Shown piece by piece: positions 23,469 through 32,206 of a stretch of DNA of 44,016 nucleotides. The notes under the pieces were generated by a model that had not been told where the DNA came from, ran no database searches, and worked only from the letters and a program-made list of their open reading frames with translations. The DNA is from Actinomycetes bacterium (GTDB lineage: Bacteria > Actinomycetota > Acidimicrobiia > Acidimicrobiales > Bog-793). Location: positions 1-44,016 of the forward strand of contig JAKBAA010000021.1 in assembly GCA_021809425.1 (NCBI GenBank). The letters are read 5' to 3'. Numbering within the stretch: position 1 is the first letter of the stretch; each line of letters opens with the position of its first letter. Made by a program: the position numbers and the translations under genes.

Positions 23469-26446
23469 CCGGGGGCGCCCGGTGCACGGTGCTGATCCAC
23501 GGTGCCGGTGCCGGTGCAGGCGGCGCGCCGGTCCGCCGCCACGCCTGTCACGCGACGGCCGCAGCGAACGCGCTGTACCGAGGTGGCCGTCTGGCTCTCC
23601 CAGCGGACGAGCTCCGGGGAGAGGGCGGCGTCCCGATAACGGGTGGTGGGAGAGAAGCCGCCTCGTGACTTGTCGAGGGTGAACGCAAGCACGTCGGCCG
23701 GCACCGACGCCTCGTGCCACACGCCGCTCTGCCACGCCGGCGGGGCAAGGCCGCCGGCACCGGCGCCGAGGGCGGCGAGCACCTCGATCCGGGTGTAGCG
23801 GGCGTGGACCCGCAGTGGCACGTCGACGAGTGCCGGGCCCAGGTCGGCGCCGAGGTGGCTCAGGCGCGCCGCGAGCAGGCCGAGCAGCTCCCGCGCCTCG
23901 GCGCGCACCTGCGGGTGCGCCCATACCTGCGTCAGGCCTGCTTCGAGCGGGGAGGCGGCCGGCATGGTCGAGAGCGACCCGAACAACATGCGGGCCAGCC
24001 GCCGATCGCGTGGCGCGAGCGACGCGAGGTCCGGTGGCGCAGCGCCCTCGAGCAGCGAGCGGTAGGCGGCGATCCGGTCCGGATCGTCCACGTGGCCGAG
24101 CCGCCCGACCGCGCGCAGGAGGGCGGCGTCGTCCTCGCCGCCGCCCGGCACCGCAAGCCCGGCCGCCGCGCGCAGCGCCGTCCAGGAGCGACCGGTGGCG
24201 TAGACGTCTTCCAGGTCGAGGCCCGTCTCGTCGAGGAACGTGGCCAGGTCGACGTCGCCGAGCGAGCGGAGGTCCGCTACCCGGGCCGGCCAGGTCGACG
24301 GCAGGGACTCGCGGATCGAGCGGAGGACCACCTGTTGGGCGACGGGGTCGAGGTCGGCCGAGCAGCCGGCGGGCAGGAAGGGGAACCCGCCCTCGATCGC
24401 CCGCTGCGCCCGGGTCCGGCTGATCCCGCCGAGCATCGCCCGGTACTTGCGGTCGTAGCGGAACTCGCGACGCTGGTTGCCGACGAAGTCGAGGACCGTG
24501 CACACCGCCTTGCCGTCCGCCCTTCGAAGGCCGCGTCCCAGCTGCTGGAGGAACAGCGTGCCGCTCTCGGTCGGCCGGAGCATCAGGAGGGTGTCCACCT
24601 CGGGGACGTCGATGCCTTCGTTGAGCAGGTCCACGGCGAAGACCACCGACAGGTTGCCCGAGGCGAGGTCGCGCAGCGCCGACCGCCGCGCTGCGACGTC
24701 GGTGTCGCCCGAGATGGCGACTGCTCGGATGCCGGCCTCGTTGAACCGGTCGGCCATCCAGCGGGCGTGGGCGACCGTCACGCAGAAGCCGAGCGCCCGC
24801 ATCCGGTGGACGTCCGAGACGGTGCGGAGCACCTCGGCGATCACGAGGCGCACCCAGGCATGATCTGCCGTGTACAGGCTGGTGAGCGCCGCAGGCTCGT
24901 ACCCCCGGCCCCGCCGCCAGGGGACGTTGCCCAAGTCGGTGCCGTCGTGGACGCCGTAGTAAGCGAAGGGGACGAGGTAGCCGCTGTCGACGGCGTCCCA
25001 CAAGCGCAGCTCGGCGGCGATCCGTCCACCGAAGAACGCAACGGCGACAGCTGTGCCGTCGCTTCGCTCGGGGGTGGCCGTCAGGCCGAGCAGCTCGGTC
25101 GGCCGGAGGTGGTCGAGCAGGCGGCGGTAGGTCGGCGCGTGGGCGTGGTGGAACTCGTCGACGACCACCACGTCGAAGTGGTCGTCGGGAAGGTCGGCCA
25201 GGTCTGCCGCCGACAAGCTCTGGATGGAGGCGAAGACGTGCTCGAAGTGGACGGGCCGCCGGCCACCCACCCACAGCTCGCCGAAGCCCCCCTCGCCGAC
25301 GGCGTGGGCGAAGGTGGCCCGGCTCTGCCTCAGGAGCTCCTCTCGGTGGGCGACGAACAGCAGCCGGGCCCGCGGGAGCCGCCGTCGCAGCCGTCGGTAG
25401 TCGACGGCTGCCATCACCGTCTTCCCCGTGCCGGTGGCGGCCACGAGAAGGTTGCGGTGATGGCCCTGGCCCCTCGCGACCTCGATGCGCTCGAGCAGGG
25501 TGTCCTGGTACGGGCGGAGCTCGATGCCGGCGGGGGAGAGGTGCAGGGAGAACCTCGTGCCCGCTCCTTCGGAGGTCCGCCGAACGAACTCGGCCCGGTC
25601 ATAGGGGACGAAGTCGCCGTTCTCCCAGTAGCTGTCCACCACCAGCCGTAGCTTGTCGATGACGTCGGGGTTGCGGGCCGCCGACACGCGGACGTTCCAC
25701 TCGAGCCCGGTCTGCTGGGCGGTGCGGGTCAGGTTGGACGACCCGAGGTATGCCGTCGTGGTCGATGGCGCCCGTTGGAAGATCCACGACTTGGCATGCA
25801 GGCGCGTCGCGCCGGTCTCGTAGGACACTCGGACCTCGGCGCCGAGCGCGGCGAGGTCGTCGAGTGCCAGCGCCTCGGTGCTCCCGGTGTAGGTGGTCGT
25901 CAGCACCCGCAGCCGCTTCCCGGCGCTGGTGTGGCGGCGGAGCTCGGCGGCGAGCGGCCGGACCCCCGAACGGCGGATGAACGCCACGACCATGTCGATG
26001 GCGTTGGCGCTCTCGATCTCGGCGCGCAGCTCGTGGGCCAGCGACGGCTCGCCATGGGCGTTGGTGAGCACGGTGGTGTCGAGCACCGGCGTGAGCGGAC
26101 GTCGGAGCCGCCGGGGCTCGCCCGTGGGCAGCCGCTCCCACAGCGCATGGAGAACGCGCCCGCCCGGCTCGTCGTGCTCCCGGCCCAGCCGGTGGAGCAG
26201 CTCGGCGACCAGGCGTGCGCCGGCAGCGGCTTGTTGCTCCTCGGGAAGGTCGAGGATCACCCGGGCGACCACCGCTGCCAGGTGCCTCGAAAGGCGGTCG
26301 GCCGCCTCGCCATCGGCCAGGTCGGCCACCTCCGGGATCAGCTCGGTCCGGTCCAGCCGGCCGCGCAGCTCGCCGGTGAGCAGCTCCTCCCACAGCCCGG
26401 CCTTCAGCCCGCTGCCGTTCTCCCTCTCCCCACCCGGCCCGGGCAT
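23420..26446 (-). CDS. PLD nuclease - DEAD/DEAH helicase - DUF3427, C-terminus lost
   Basis: This is a 1008-residue protein. A PLD-like nuclease half has HAKSWIF (217-219 HAK) and GSSNLT (235-240). An SF2 helicase follows, with Walker A ATGTGKT (337-343), DEFHH (430-434), then SGDTDVAARRSAL, VFAVDLLNEGIDVPEVD and LQQLGRGLRR. A DUF3427 domain follows. DUF3427 homology ends at about 23576 (FTLDKSRGGFSPTTRYRDAA, then WESQTATS). Beyond it the frame reads 51 residues of unrelated arginine/glycine-rich sequence and overlaps chrB. Roughly the last 100 residues of the domain, normally containing a HEERG-type segment, are missing. Such proteins may act in defence or DNA repair; that is inferred. The ATG at 26446 overlaps the Ada-like gene. 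Confidence 0.85.
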   Translation of the reverse strand: MPGPGGERENGSGLKAGLWEELLTGELRGRLDRTELIPEVADLADGEAADRLSRHLAAVVARVILDLPEEQQAAAGARLVAELLHRLGREHDEPGGRVLHALWERLPTGEPRRLRRPLTPVLDTTVLTNAHGEPSLAHELRAEIESANAIDMVVAFIRRSGVRPLAAELRRHTSAGKRLRVLTTTYTGSTEALALDDLAALGAEVRVSYETGATRLHAKSWIFQRAPSTTTAYLGSSNLTRTAQQTGLEWNVRVSAARNPDVIDKLRLVVDSYWENGDFVPYDRAEFVRRTSEGAGTRFSLHLSPAGIELRPYQDTLLERIEVARGQGHHRNLLVAATGTGKTVMAAVDYRRLRRRLPRARLLFVAHREELLRQSRATFAHAVGEGGFGELWVGGRRPVHFEHVFASIQSLSAADLADLPDDHFDVVVVDEFHHAHAPTYRRLLDHLRPTELLGLTATPERSDGTAVAVAFFGGRIAAELRLWDAVDSGYLVPFAYYGVHDGTDLGNVPWRRGRGYEPAALTSLYTADHAWVRLVIAEVLRTVSDVHRMRALGFCVTVAHARWMADRFNEAGIRAVAISGDTDVAARRSALRDLASGNLSVVFAVDLLNEGIDVPEVDTLLMLRPTESGTLFLQQLGRGLRRADGKAVCTVLDFVGNQRREFRYDRKYRAMLGGISRTRAQRAIEGGFPFLPAGCSADLDPVAQQVVLRSIRESLPSTWPARVADLRSLGDVDLATFLDETGLDLEDVYATGRSWTALRAAAGLAVPGGGEDDAALLRAVGRLGHVDDPDRIAAYRSLLEGAAPPDLASLAPRDRRLARMLFGSLSTMPAASPLEAGLTQVWAHPQVRAEARELLGLLAARLSHLGADLGPALVDVPLRVHARYTRIEVLAALGAGAGGLAPPAWQSGVWHEASVPADVLAFTLDKSRGGFSPTTRYRDAALSPELVRWESQTATSVQRVRCGRRVTGVAADRRAACTGTGTVDQHRAPGAPGQEGSWPSSSDRRRYS

Positions 26447-26736
26447 CGGCCAACGGTACTGCCGTCCGGCCTGTCCCCGTCCTTCCACGCCCGGTAGCGG
26501 TCGGGCATGCACACCGCACAGGGCCGGTAGCCGGCCTGGGCGGCGGTCTCGGGATCGGCGAAGAAGACGCGTTGGCGGACGTAGCCGCCCCGCTCGATCG
26601 CCCGCAGGGCGGCGGGGCAGTCCAGGCGCCCGAAGATCCTCGTGCCGCTGTTGCCGCCCGTCGCTCCCTTCGTGGGGCTGGCATCGTGCCGTCCGTCGGC
26701 GCCGACCAACCGGTACGTCCTCGTTGGTGGGTCCAT
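26404..26736 (-). CDS. Small Ada-type zinc-binding protein
   Basis: This 110-residue protein reads RTYRLVGADGRHDASPTKGA, TRIFGRLDCPAALRAIERGG, YVRQRVFFADPETAAQAGYR, PCAVCMPDRYRAWK. It has the FFxxxxxAxxxGYRPCxxCxP signature of the Ada metal-binding domain, with three cysteines visible (LDCP, PCAVC). In Ada this domain repairs phosphotriesters through a zinc-bound cysteine. Here it stands alone, with no AraC or MGMT domain. Residues past about 85 are low-complexity and overlap the start of the PLD-helicase. It could be a DNA-binding accessory to that helicase, since they overlap and share a strand. Confidence 0.8.
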   Translation of the reverse strand: MDPPTRTYRLVGADGRHDASPTKGATGGNSGTRIFGRLDCPAALRAIERGGYVRQRVFFADPETAAQAGYRPCAVCMPDRYRAWKDGDRPDGSTVGRCPGRVGRGRTAAG

Positions 26737-27020
26737 CAGGCGGCCTCGCGGAAGAGGATGCCCGGAGCGAGCCGGCTCCCTGCGCGGACCACCGAGACGG
26801 CGTGGCGCACGGGCGCCGCCGTCCGACCGCGCCGCCTCGGGACCGGTCGTTCGCCGGCGGTGCGGACCAGCCGTTGGAGGTCGAGAAGGTCGAGAAGGGA
26901 GATCGCCGTGCCCCGGCGCGGGCCTGCGGATGCTGCCCGACGAGGATTGGCGTTCCGCCGGCTCGGTGGGTGCCGATCGTCCATGGCCGCCATCGCCCTC
27001 CTCCTGCGCCGAGCCATCAC
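26736..27020 (-). CDS. Hypothetical basic protein, doubtful
   Basis: A 94-codon frame ends in a TGATG overlap with the Ada-like gene, which hints at translational coupling. The product is very basic, with many arginines, and contains one hydrophobic helix-like run (AISLLDLLDLQRLVRTAG). I recognise no family. Its composition could also arise by chance in GC-rich DNA. Confidence 0.3.
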   Translation of the reverse strand: MMARRRRRAMAAMDDRHPPSRRNANPRRAASAGPRRGTAISLLDLLDLQRLVRTAGERPVPRRRGRTAAPVRHAVSVVRAGSRLAPGILFREAA

Positions 27021-27084
27021 CTCCGTAGACGCCTCGACGGACCGGAACGTGAGGTCCCTCGACGACCTCGACGGGCCGGCTCGG

Positions 27085-28761
27085 TCAGCTCCCCCGTGGT
27101 GGCCGGTCGCGCTCCCGTCGGACGGTGGCCTTGCGTCCCTTGATCGTGCCCGCCCGAAGGGCGGCGAGCACCTGGTCGGCGGCGGCCTCCGGGACCTCGA
27201 CGAGCGAGAACCGGTCGGCGATCTCGATGGCGCCGATCTCCCGTCCGCGCACCGGTGACTCGCCGGTGATCGCCCCGACGAGGTCCTGTGGGCGGATGCC
27301 GGCGCTGCGGCCGAGGCCGACGAACAGGCGGGTCATGCCGGTCGACGGCACCGAACCGCTTCGCCGCTCCCGCGGCGGGCGTGGTCCCGCCTCGGCCCGC
27401 CGCACCTGCGAGGTGACGTCGGGGATGTCCTCCTCGGCAGCGGCCGCCCCGCTCGCCTCGTGGGCCAGCTTGACCGCGGCGAGCGCGACCTCCATCACGT
27501 CGTGCTCGTCGGTCAGCGACTCGACGACCACCCGGAAGCCACTGAGGTCGTCCCCGAGGATGCTCTCCTCGAGGGCGGCGCGGGTGAGCTCGAGGCGGCG
27601 GGCCCGCAGGTCGGCGACCGTCGGGAGCTGCTCGACCGAGATCCGCTGCTTGGTCACCCGCTCGATCGTCGACAGCATCCGGTGCTCTCGTGGCTCGGCG
27701 AGCGTGATGGCCACGCCCTCGCGCCCGGCCCGCCCGACCCGCCCGATCCGGTGGACGTAGGCGTCCGGCGAGGCCGGCACGTCGTAGTTGATGACATGGG
27801 TCAGCTGCTTGATGTCGAGCCCGCGGGCGGCCACGTCGGTCGCCACGACGAGGTCGGCCGTCCCGTTCCGCAGCCGGCCCATGGCGCGGTCTCGCTGCTC
27901 CTGGCTCATCCCGCCGTGCAGCGCCTCGGCCCGGTAGCCCCGCCCGTTCAGGCTCTCGGTGAGCTGGTCGACCTCGTCGCGGGTGCGCCCGAACACGATC
28001 GCGGCCGTGGGGGCCTCGACGTCGAGGACGCGTCCGAGGGCGGCCGGCTTGTGCGCCCTCGGCACGATGTAGGCCTGCTGGCGAATCCGCGGCACCGTGC
28101 CCGCCGCCGCCGCCTCCCGCCTGGTCGTGATCCGGATCGGGTCGCGCAGGTGCCGCCGGGCGATCTTGTCGACGCGCGGGGCGAGCGTGGCCGAGAACAG
28201 CACGGTCTGGCGCCCCGCCGGGAGCGTGTCGAGGATCGACTCGATGTCCTCGGCGAAGCCCATGTCGAGCATCTCGTCCGCCTCGTCCAGCACGACCACC
28301 TCGACGGCTTCCAGGGCGAGCGTGTTTCGCCCGAGGTGGTCGAGGATGCGCCCCGGGGTCGCCACGACCACGTCGACCCCCCGCTCGAGCGTTCTCACCT
28401 GGCGCTGGATCGGCTGGCCGCCGTAGATCGGCAGCACCCGTACGCCGAGGTCCCGCCCGTACCGGTGGACCGCCTCGGACACCTGCACCGCCAGCTCGCG
28501 GGTGGGCACCAGCACGAGGGCGAACGGGGCGGTCGTCGAGCGCTCCGGCCGCAGTCGGTGGAGCATCGGCAGCGTGAACGCCGCCGTCTTGCCCGTCCCG
28601 GTCGCCGCCTGGCCGAGCAGGTCTCGCCCGTTGAGAAGGTGCGGGATGGCCTCGCGCTGGATCGGCGTCGGCTCCTCGTAGCCGAGCGTCCCGAGGGCGG
28701 CCAGCAACTCTGCTCGCAGCCCGAGCGCCGCAAACGTCTCGTCGTCGCTCGCCGCGCTCAT
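27085..28761 (-). CDS. deaD: DEAD-box RNA helicase with DbpA-type RNA-binding domain
   Basis: This 558-residue protein starts with the Q motif (LGYEEPTPIQREAIP), then Walker A ATGTGKT (53-59), PTREL, TPGRIL, DEAD (159-162), SAT (190-192), and in the second RecA lobe VATDVAARGLDI and YVHRIGRVGRAG. The C-terminal 80 residues (RLFVGLGRSAGIRPQDLVGA, IGAIEIADRFSLVEVPE) form the DbpA RRM-like domain that anchors the enzyme on RNA. It is the CsdA/DeaD type, acting in ribosome assembly and mRNA turnover, often in the cold. The ATG at 28761 is chosen because the longer frame upstream has no family similarity. It is transcribed alone and diverges from the SRPBCC gene. Confidence 0.92.
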   Translation of the reverse strand: MSAASDDETFAALGLRAELLAALGTLGYEEPTPIQREAIPHLLNGRDLLGQAATGTGKTAAFTLPMLHRLRPERSTTAPFALVLVPTRELAVQVSEAVHRYGRDLGVRVLPIYGGQPIQRQVRTLERGVDVVVATPGRILDHLGRNTLALEAVEVVVLDEADEMLDMGFAEDIESILDTLPAGRQTVLFSATLAPRVDKIARRHLRDPIRITTRREAAAAGTVPRIRQQAYIVPRAHKPAALGRVLDVEAPTAAIVFGRTRDEVDQLTESLNGRGYRAEALHGGMSQEQRDRAMGRLRNGTADLVVATDVAARGLDIKQLTHVINYDVPASPDAYVHRIGRVGRAGREGVAITLAEPREHRMLSTIERVTKQRISVEQLPTVADLRARRLELTRAALEESILGDDLSGFRVVVESLTDEHDVMEVALAAVKLAHEASGAAAAEEDIPDVTSQVRRAEAGPRPPRERRSGSVPSTGMTRLFVGLGRSAGIRPQDLVGAITGESPVRGREIGAIEIADRFSLVEVPEAAADQVLAALRAGTIKGRKATVRRERDRPPRGS

Positions 28762-29038
28762 CGCCCGCCCACCGGCCCCGTCCGCCTTCGCCCCGGCGCG
28801 AGCCCACTCCCCTTGGGCCGCGGCACCAAGCGTTCCTCGAGCGGCGGGGCGCTCCGTTCGTCCGGACAGGTCACCAGATGACGGTACTGCCTCCATGCCG
28901 CCGTCCGGTACGTGCCCGGCGCCCCGGCTGCCCGGCGCCCCGGCGGCCCAGTCTCCCGGCGGCCCGGTGCGCGATGCTCGGCGGCACGACCGCGTTCGTG
29001 GGTGGCCCCCGGCCACCGCTGCCCCGAGGAGGCCCGCC

Positions 29039-29515
29039 ATGCCCGACACCGTGACCCTGCCCGACCGCATCGAGGTGACGAGGCCGATCGACGCTCCGGC
29101 ATCGGCCATCTTCGACCTCCTGCGTCGCCCGTCGGGTCACGTCGCCATCGACGGGTCGGGCATGTTGCAGGACTTCACCGGCGAGCCGGCCGAGAAGGTG
29201 GGCGACACCTTCGTCATCCACATGGACCGGGAGGCCCTCAACGACGTGCCGCTCGGCAAGTACGACGTGACCGTGCACATCATCGCCTTCGAGCAGGACC
29301 GGGAGATCGCCTGGGACCTCGGCCCGGACGTCCCGTACCCGCACTTCTACGGCTACCGTCTCGCCCCCGGCGAAGGTGGGGTCACGAACGTCACCTCGTA
29401 CTACGACTGGTCGAAGGTGACCGGCGCCGCACGGGAGCGGTTCCCGGTCGTGCCCGAGTCGGCGATCCGCGCCACCCTCGGCATCCTCGACCGCACGCTG
29501 CGGAGCGGCCGATGA
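29039..29515 (+). CDS. SRPBCC (polyketide cyclase/START-like) protein
   Basis: This 158-residue protein reads VTRPIDAPASAIFDLLRRPS, IDGSGMLQDF, FVIHMDREAL, WDLGPDVPYPHFYGYRLAPG, and the closing helix FPVVPESAIRATLGILDRTL. That is the SRPBCC fold: a beta sheet wrapped around a long helix making a hydrophobic pocket. The ligand is unknown. The start is supported by GAGGAGG 7-9 bp upstream. It lies 175 bp before the GTP cyclohydrolase II gene on the same strand and may belong to the same regulon, but its own transcription unit is possible. Confidence 0.85.
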   Translation: MPDTVTLPDRIEVTRPIDAPASAIFDLLRRPSGHVAIDGSGMLQDFTGEPAEKVGDTFVIHMDREALNDVPLGKYDVTVHIIAFEQDREIAWDLGPDVPYPHFYGYRLAPGEGGVTNVTSYYDWSKVTGAARERFPVVPESAIRATLGILDRTLRSGR

Positions 29516-29690
29516 CTGCGCCAGCCGGACGGGCGCACCCCGTCGACCGCTCCGGACCCCACCCCGGACCGCCCGGCCGCACCGGCGCGCTCGAGGGACC
29601 ACGGCCCGCCGTCGGGCCCGCTACCGGTCCGGCCCCGGCGCGACCCTTCGTCAAGCTATCGGATAAGGTCTCGCCACTCGGGGGAGGCTG

Positions 29691-30287
29691 ATGGCGCTGG
29701 ATCAGGGCGGCTTGGTGGAGCAGACGGCGACCCGCTGGACGACGCGGGAAGGGGTGTCGCTCGAGGTCGCCTTGCACGCCCATGAGGGCAGCCGGATGAT
29801 CGTGCTCCGCCACGGCGAGGTCACCTCGGGGGACCGTCCGCTCGTCCGCCTGCACAGCGCGTGCCTGACGAGCGAGGCGCTCGGCTCGACGCGCTGCGAC
29901 TGCCGGGACCAGCTGGACGAGGCCATCCGCCGCATCGGCGCCGACGGCAAGGGGCTCGTCGTGTACTTCCTCGACCACGAGGGCCGAGGCATCGGGATCG
30001 AGGCAAAGCTTGCCGCCTACGCCCTCCAAGACGGCGGGAAGGACACGGTCGAGGCGAACCTGGCGCTCGGGCTCCCGGTGGACGACCGCGACTTCTCCGG
30101 CGCCGTCGAGGTGCTCCGCTCGTTCGGGCTCGGGCGGGTCCGCCTGATGACGAACAACCCGATCAAGGTGCAGGCCCTCGAGCAGGGAGGCATCGAGGTC
30201 GAGCGGGAGTCGGCCTGGGTCGCCGCCCCGGACCACGCGGCCGGGTACCTTCGCCAGAAGGTCCACGCCATGTCCCACCTGCGCTAG
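29691..30287 (+). CDS. GTP cyclohydrolase II (RibA/ToxB-like)
   Basis: This 198-residue stand-alone enzyme hydrolyses GTP, opening the imidazole ring and releasing formate and pyrophosphate to give 2,5-diamino-6-ribosylamino-pyrimidinone phosphate. Zinc ligands are in HSACLTSEALGSTRCDC, and the catalytic stretch is DHEGRGIGIEAKLAAYALQD, then TVEANLALGLPVDDRDF and RLMTNNPIKVQAL. No ribB, ribD, ribE or ribH gene is nearby. It is instead followed at 5 bp by a WD40 gene and then an FGE-fold gene, the same order as toxB-toxC-toxD of the toxoflavin operon. It most likely supplies the pyrimidine for a specialised metabolite. A strong GGGGGAGG precedes the ATG, and a GATAAG -10-like element lies near 29661. 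Confidence 0.9.
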   Translation: MALDQGGLVEQTATRWTTREGVSLEVALHAHEGSRMIVLRHGEVTSGDRPLVRLHSACLTSEALGSTRCDCRDQLDEAIRRIGADGKGLVVYFLDHEGRGIGIEAKLAAYALQDGGKDTVEANLALGLPVDDRDFSGAVEVLRSFGLGRVRLMTNNPIKVQALEQGGIEVERESAWVAAPDHAAGYLRQKVHAMSHLR

Positions 30288-30292
30288 GCCGC

Positions 30293-32206
30293 ATGCGACC
30301 GATCGCCCTCCGCGCCACGACCGCCGGCCACGAGGCGCCGGTGACCCACGTCGCCTTCTCGCCGGCCGGCGATGCCTTGGCGAGCGCCTCGTATGACGGC
30401 AGCGTCGTGATCTGGCGGGTCGGGAGCGCCACGATGGAGCCGGTGGCACGGCTCGTGCACCGCCGGCTCGTCAACGCCGCCTCCTGGTCGCCGAGCGCCG
30501 ACGGACGGTTGGCGACGGCGAGCGCCGACAAGACGATCGGCGTCTGGCGCGTCGACGCTGCCCGGGGCGAGGCGTCGCTCGTCGCCATGCTCGCCCGGCA
30601 CACCGACGACGTCAACGCGCTGGCCTGGCTGCCCGACGGGGACCGGCTGGTGAGCGTGTCGGAGGACTCGACGGCGCTCCTCTGGGACGTCCCGACCGGG
30701 CGCTGCCTCGGCCGGGTCACCTCCCATGCCGGGCACTGCATGGACGTGGCCGTGTCGAGCGGCGGGCTCGTCCTCACGGTTGGCGAGGACGGCGAGGCGT
30801 TCTGTGCCGCCGTCGACCGCCTCGGGAGCGGGGCGCGCCGCGGCTTCGGCGTCTCGATCGAGGGCTGCGCCTGGGCGCCGGACGGCAGCCGGGCGGCGCT
30901 CGCCTGCGACGACGGCGTGGTCCGGATCGTGTCGCCCGACCTCGACCTGCTCGGCGAGCACCCGGTCAGCTCGTCGGCCGCCCGCTCGGTCGCCTTCGCC
31001 AGCGACGGCAGCGGGCGGATCGTCGTCGGCAGCTACGACGCCTCGGTGCTGGTCCTCGAAGGCGGCCGCCGGTCGGCGCGCCGGTCAGGTGGGCGCCTGT
31101 GGCCGCGCTCGGTCGACACCGCCGCTGGGCTCGTGGCAGTCGGCTCGTTCGGGAGCGCCCCGGAGCTGCTCGCCCTCGACGGCCTCGTCCCCGACGAGGG
31201 GCCGGGCACCGACACGTACGGGCCGAACGCCCTGGCGCAGGCGGGCGGCCGGCTGTTCGTCGGGCTCGACGCCGGGCTCCTCCTGACGCTGCCCGTCGAG
31301 CAGCTGCTCGGCGGCCGGCGGCCCGCCGGGGCCACCGAGCCGGACCCGGCCGCCACCGTCGTGCGGGTGGGCGACGACCCGGTGCTCGCCGTGGCGACCG
31401 CCCGCGCCGGCCTCGTCGCCAGCACCTACGGCGGCGACGTCTGCAGGGTCGATCCCCTCGCCGCAGCGGTGGCGGCTCGGGTGTCGCTCGGGGCGCCCGT
31501 GACCTCGCTCGCCGTGGCGCCCGGCGGCGGGACGGTCCTCGCCGGAACCTACGGCGGGGACGTCGCCCTCCTCGAGGTCGGCCGGTCGATCACCGTGACC
31601 TCCCGCCACCACGCCCACGAGGGCTCGGTCAAGTCGATCGCCTGGTGGTCGCCCGACCTCGCCGTCACGGGCGCCGTCGACGGCGCCGTCCGCGCCTTCT
31701 CGTCGACCGGCCCGGGCCCCGCCCTGTGGCACCACGGCAACCTCGTCAACGCCGTCGCCGTTGGCCCCGTCGCACCCGCCGGCCTGGCCGTTCCTGGAGC
31801 GGTCGTGGCATCGGCTGCCCGGGACCACCTCGTGCGGGTCGGCCGGCCAGGGGCGACGCCCGCCGTGCTGCTCGGCTCGGACGAGTCGATGAAGGCCGTC
31901 ACGGTCCTCGGAGACGGGGCGACGACGGTCGTCCTCGGCGGGTCGTACGACTTCTCGTGCTACGCCTGGCGCCTCGAGGGCGGCGTGGGGCCGGACGCCC
32001 GCGCCGGCGAGGTGCTGTTCTCGGCCGACCAGGCCATCTCGGCGATGGTCGCCATCGACGCCACGACGGCCGTCGTGGCGAGCTGGGACCGGACGGTGCG
32101 TGCCGTCGAGTGGCGCTCGGGTCACCTCGTCGTGCACGATCCGGTCGACCTCGACGAGCTCGTCGCCTTGTCCCGTGGCCGGGAGGTGCTGGTCGGTGGA
32201 GCTTGA
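30293..32206 (+). CDS. WD40 beta-propeller protein (ToxC-like)
   Basis: This 637-residue, cytosolic-looking protein has no signal peptide. It is built of about 12-14 WD40-type blades, enough for two seven-bladed propellers. Clear blades include VTHVAFSPAGDALASASYDG then SVVIWRV, ATASADKTIGVWRVD, VNALAWLPDGDRLVSVSEDS then TALLWDV, VKSIAWWSPDLAVTGAVDGA and AVVASWDRTVRAVEW. It has no catalytic motif I can identify and is probably a scaffold. WD-repeat proteins are the third gene of toxoflavin operons (toxC), of unsettled role. It starts 5 bp after the cyclohydrolase stop and its stop overlaps the next gene by 11 bp, so it is firmly part of the operon. Confidence 0.88.
   Translation: MRPIALRATTAGHEAPVTHVAFSPAGDALASASYDGSVVIWRVGSATMEPVARLVHRRLVNAASWSPSADGRLATASADKTIGVWRVDAARGEASLVAMLARHTDDVNALAWLPDGDRLVSVSEDSTALLWDVPTGRCLGRVTSHAGHCMDVAVSSGGLVLTVGEDGEAFCAAVDRLGSGARRGFGVSIEGCAWAPDGSRAALACDDGVVRIVSPDLDLLGEHPVSSSAARSVAFASDGSGRIVVGSYDASVLVLEGGRRSARRSGGRLWPRSVDTAAGLVAVGSFGSAPELLALDGLVPDEGPGTDTYGPNALAQAGGRLFVGLDAGLLLTLPVEQLLGGRRPAGATEPDPAATVVRVGDDPVLAVATARAGLVASTYGGDVCRVDPLAAAVAARVSLGAPVTSLAVAPGGGTVLAGTYGGDVALLEVGRSITVTSRHHAHEGSVKSIAWWSPDLAVTGAVDGAVRAFSSTGPGPALWHHGNLVNAVAVGPVAPAGLAVPGAVVASAARDHLVRVGRPGATPAVLLGSDESMKAVTVLGDGATTVVLGGSYDFSCYAWRLEGGVGPDARAGEVLFSADQAISAMVAIDATTAVVASWDRTVRAVEWRSGHLVVHDPVDLDELVALSRGREVLVGGA

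Noticed and set aside
26736-27020. Basic 94-codon frame as a firm gene
   Set aside because: The TGATG junction is suggestive, but the sequence is arginine-rich, has no family and could be chance. It is listed only at low confidence.
29691-30287. Ordinary riboflavin ribA
   Set aside because: No other riboflavin gene is nearby, and the gene is coupled to WD40 and FGE-fold genes in tox order. A housekeeping role is not excluded but is less likely.
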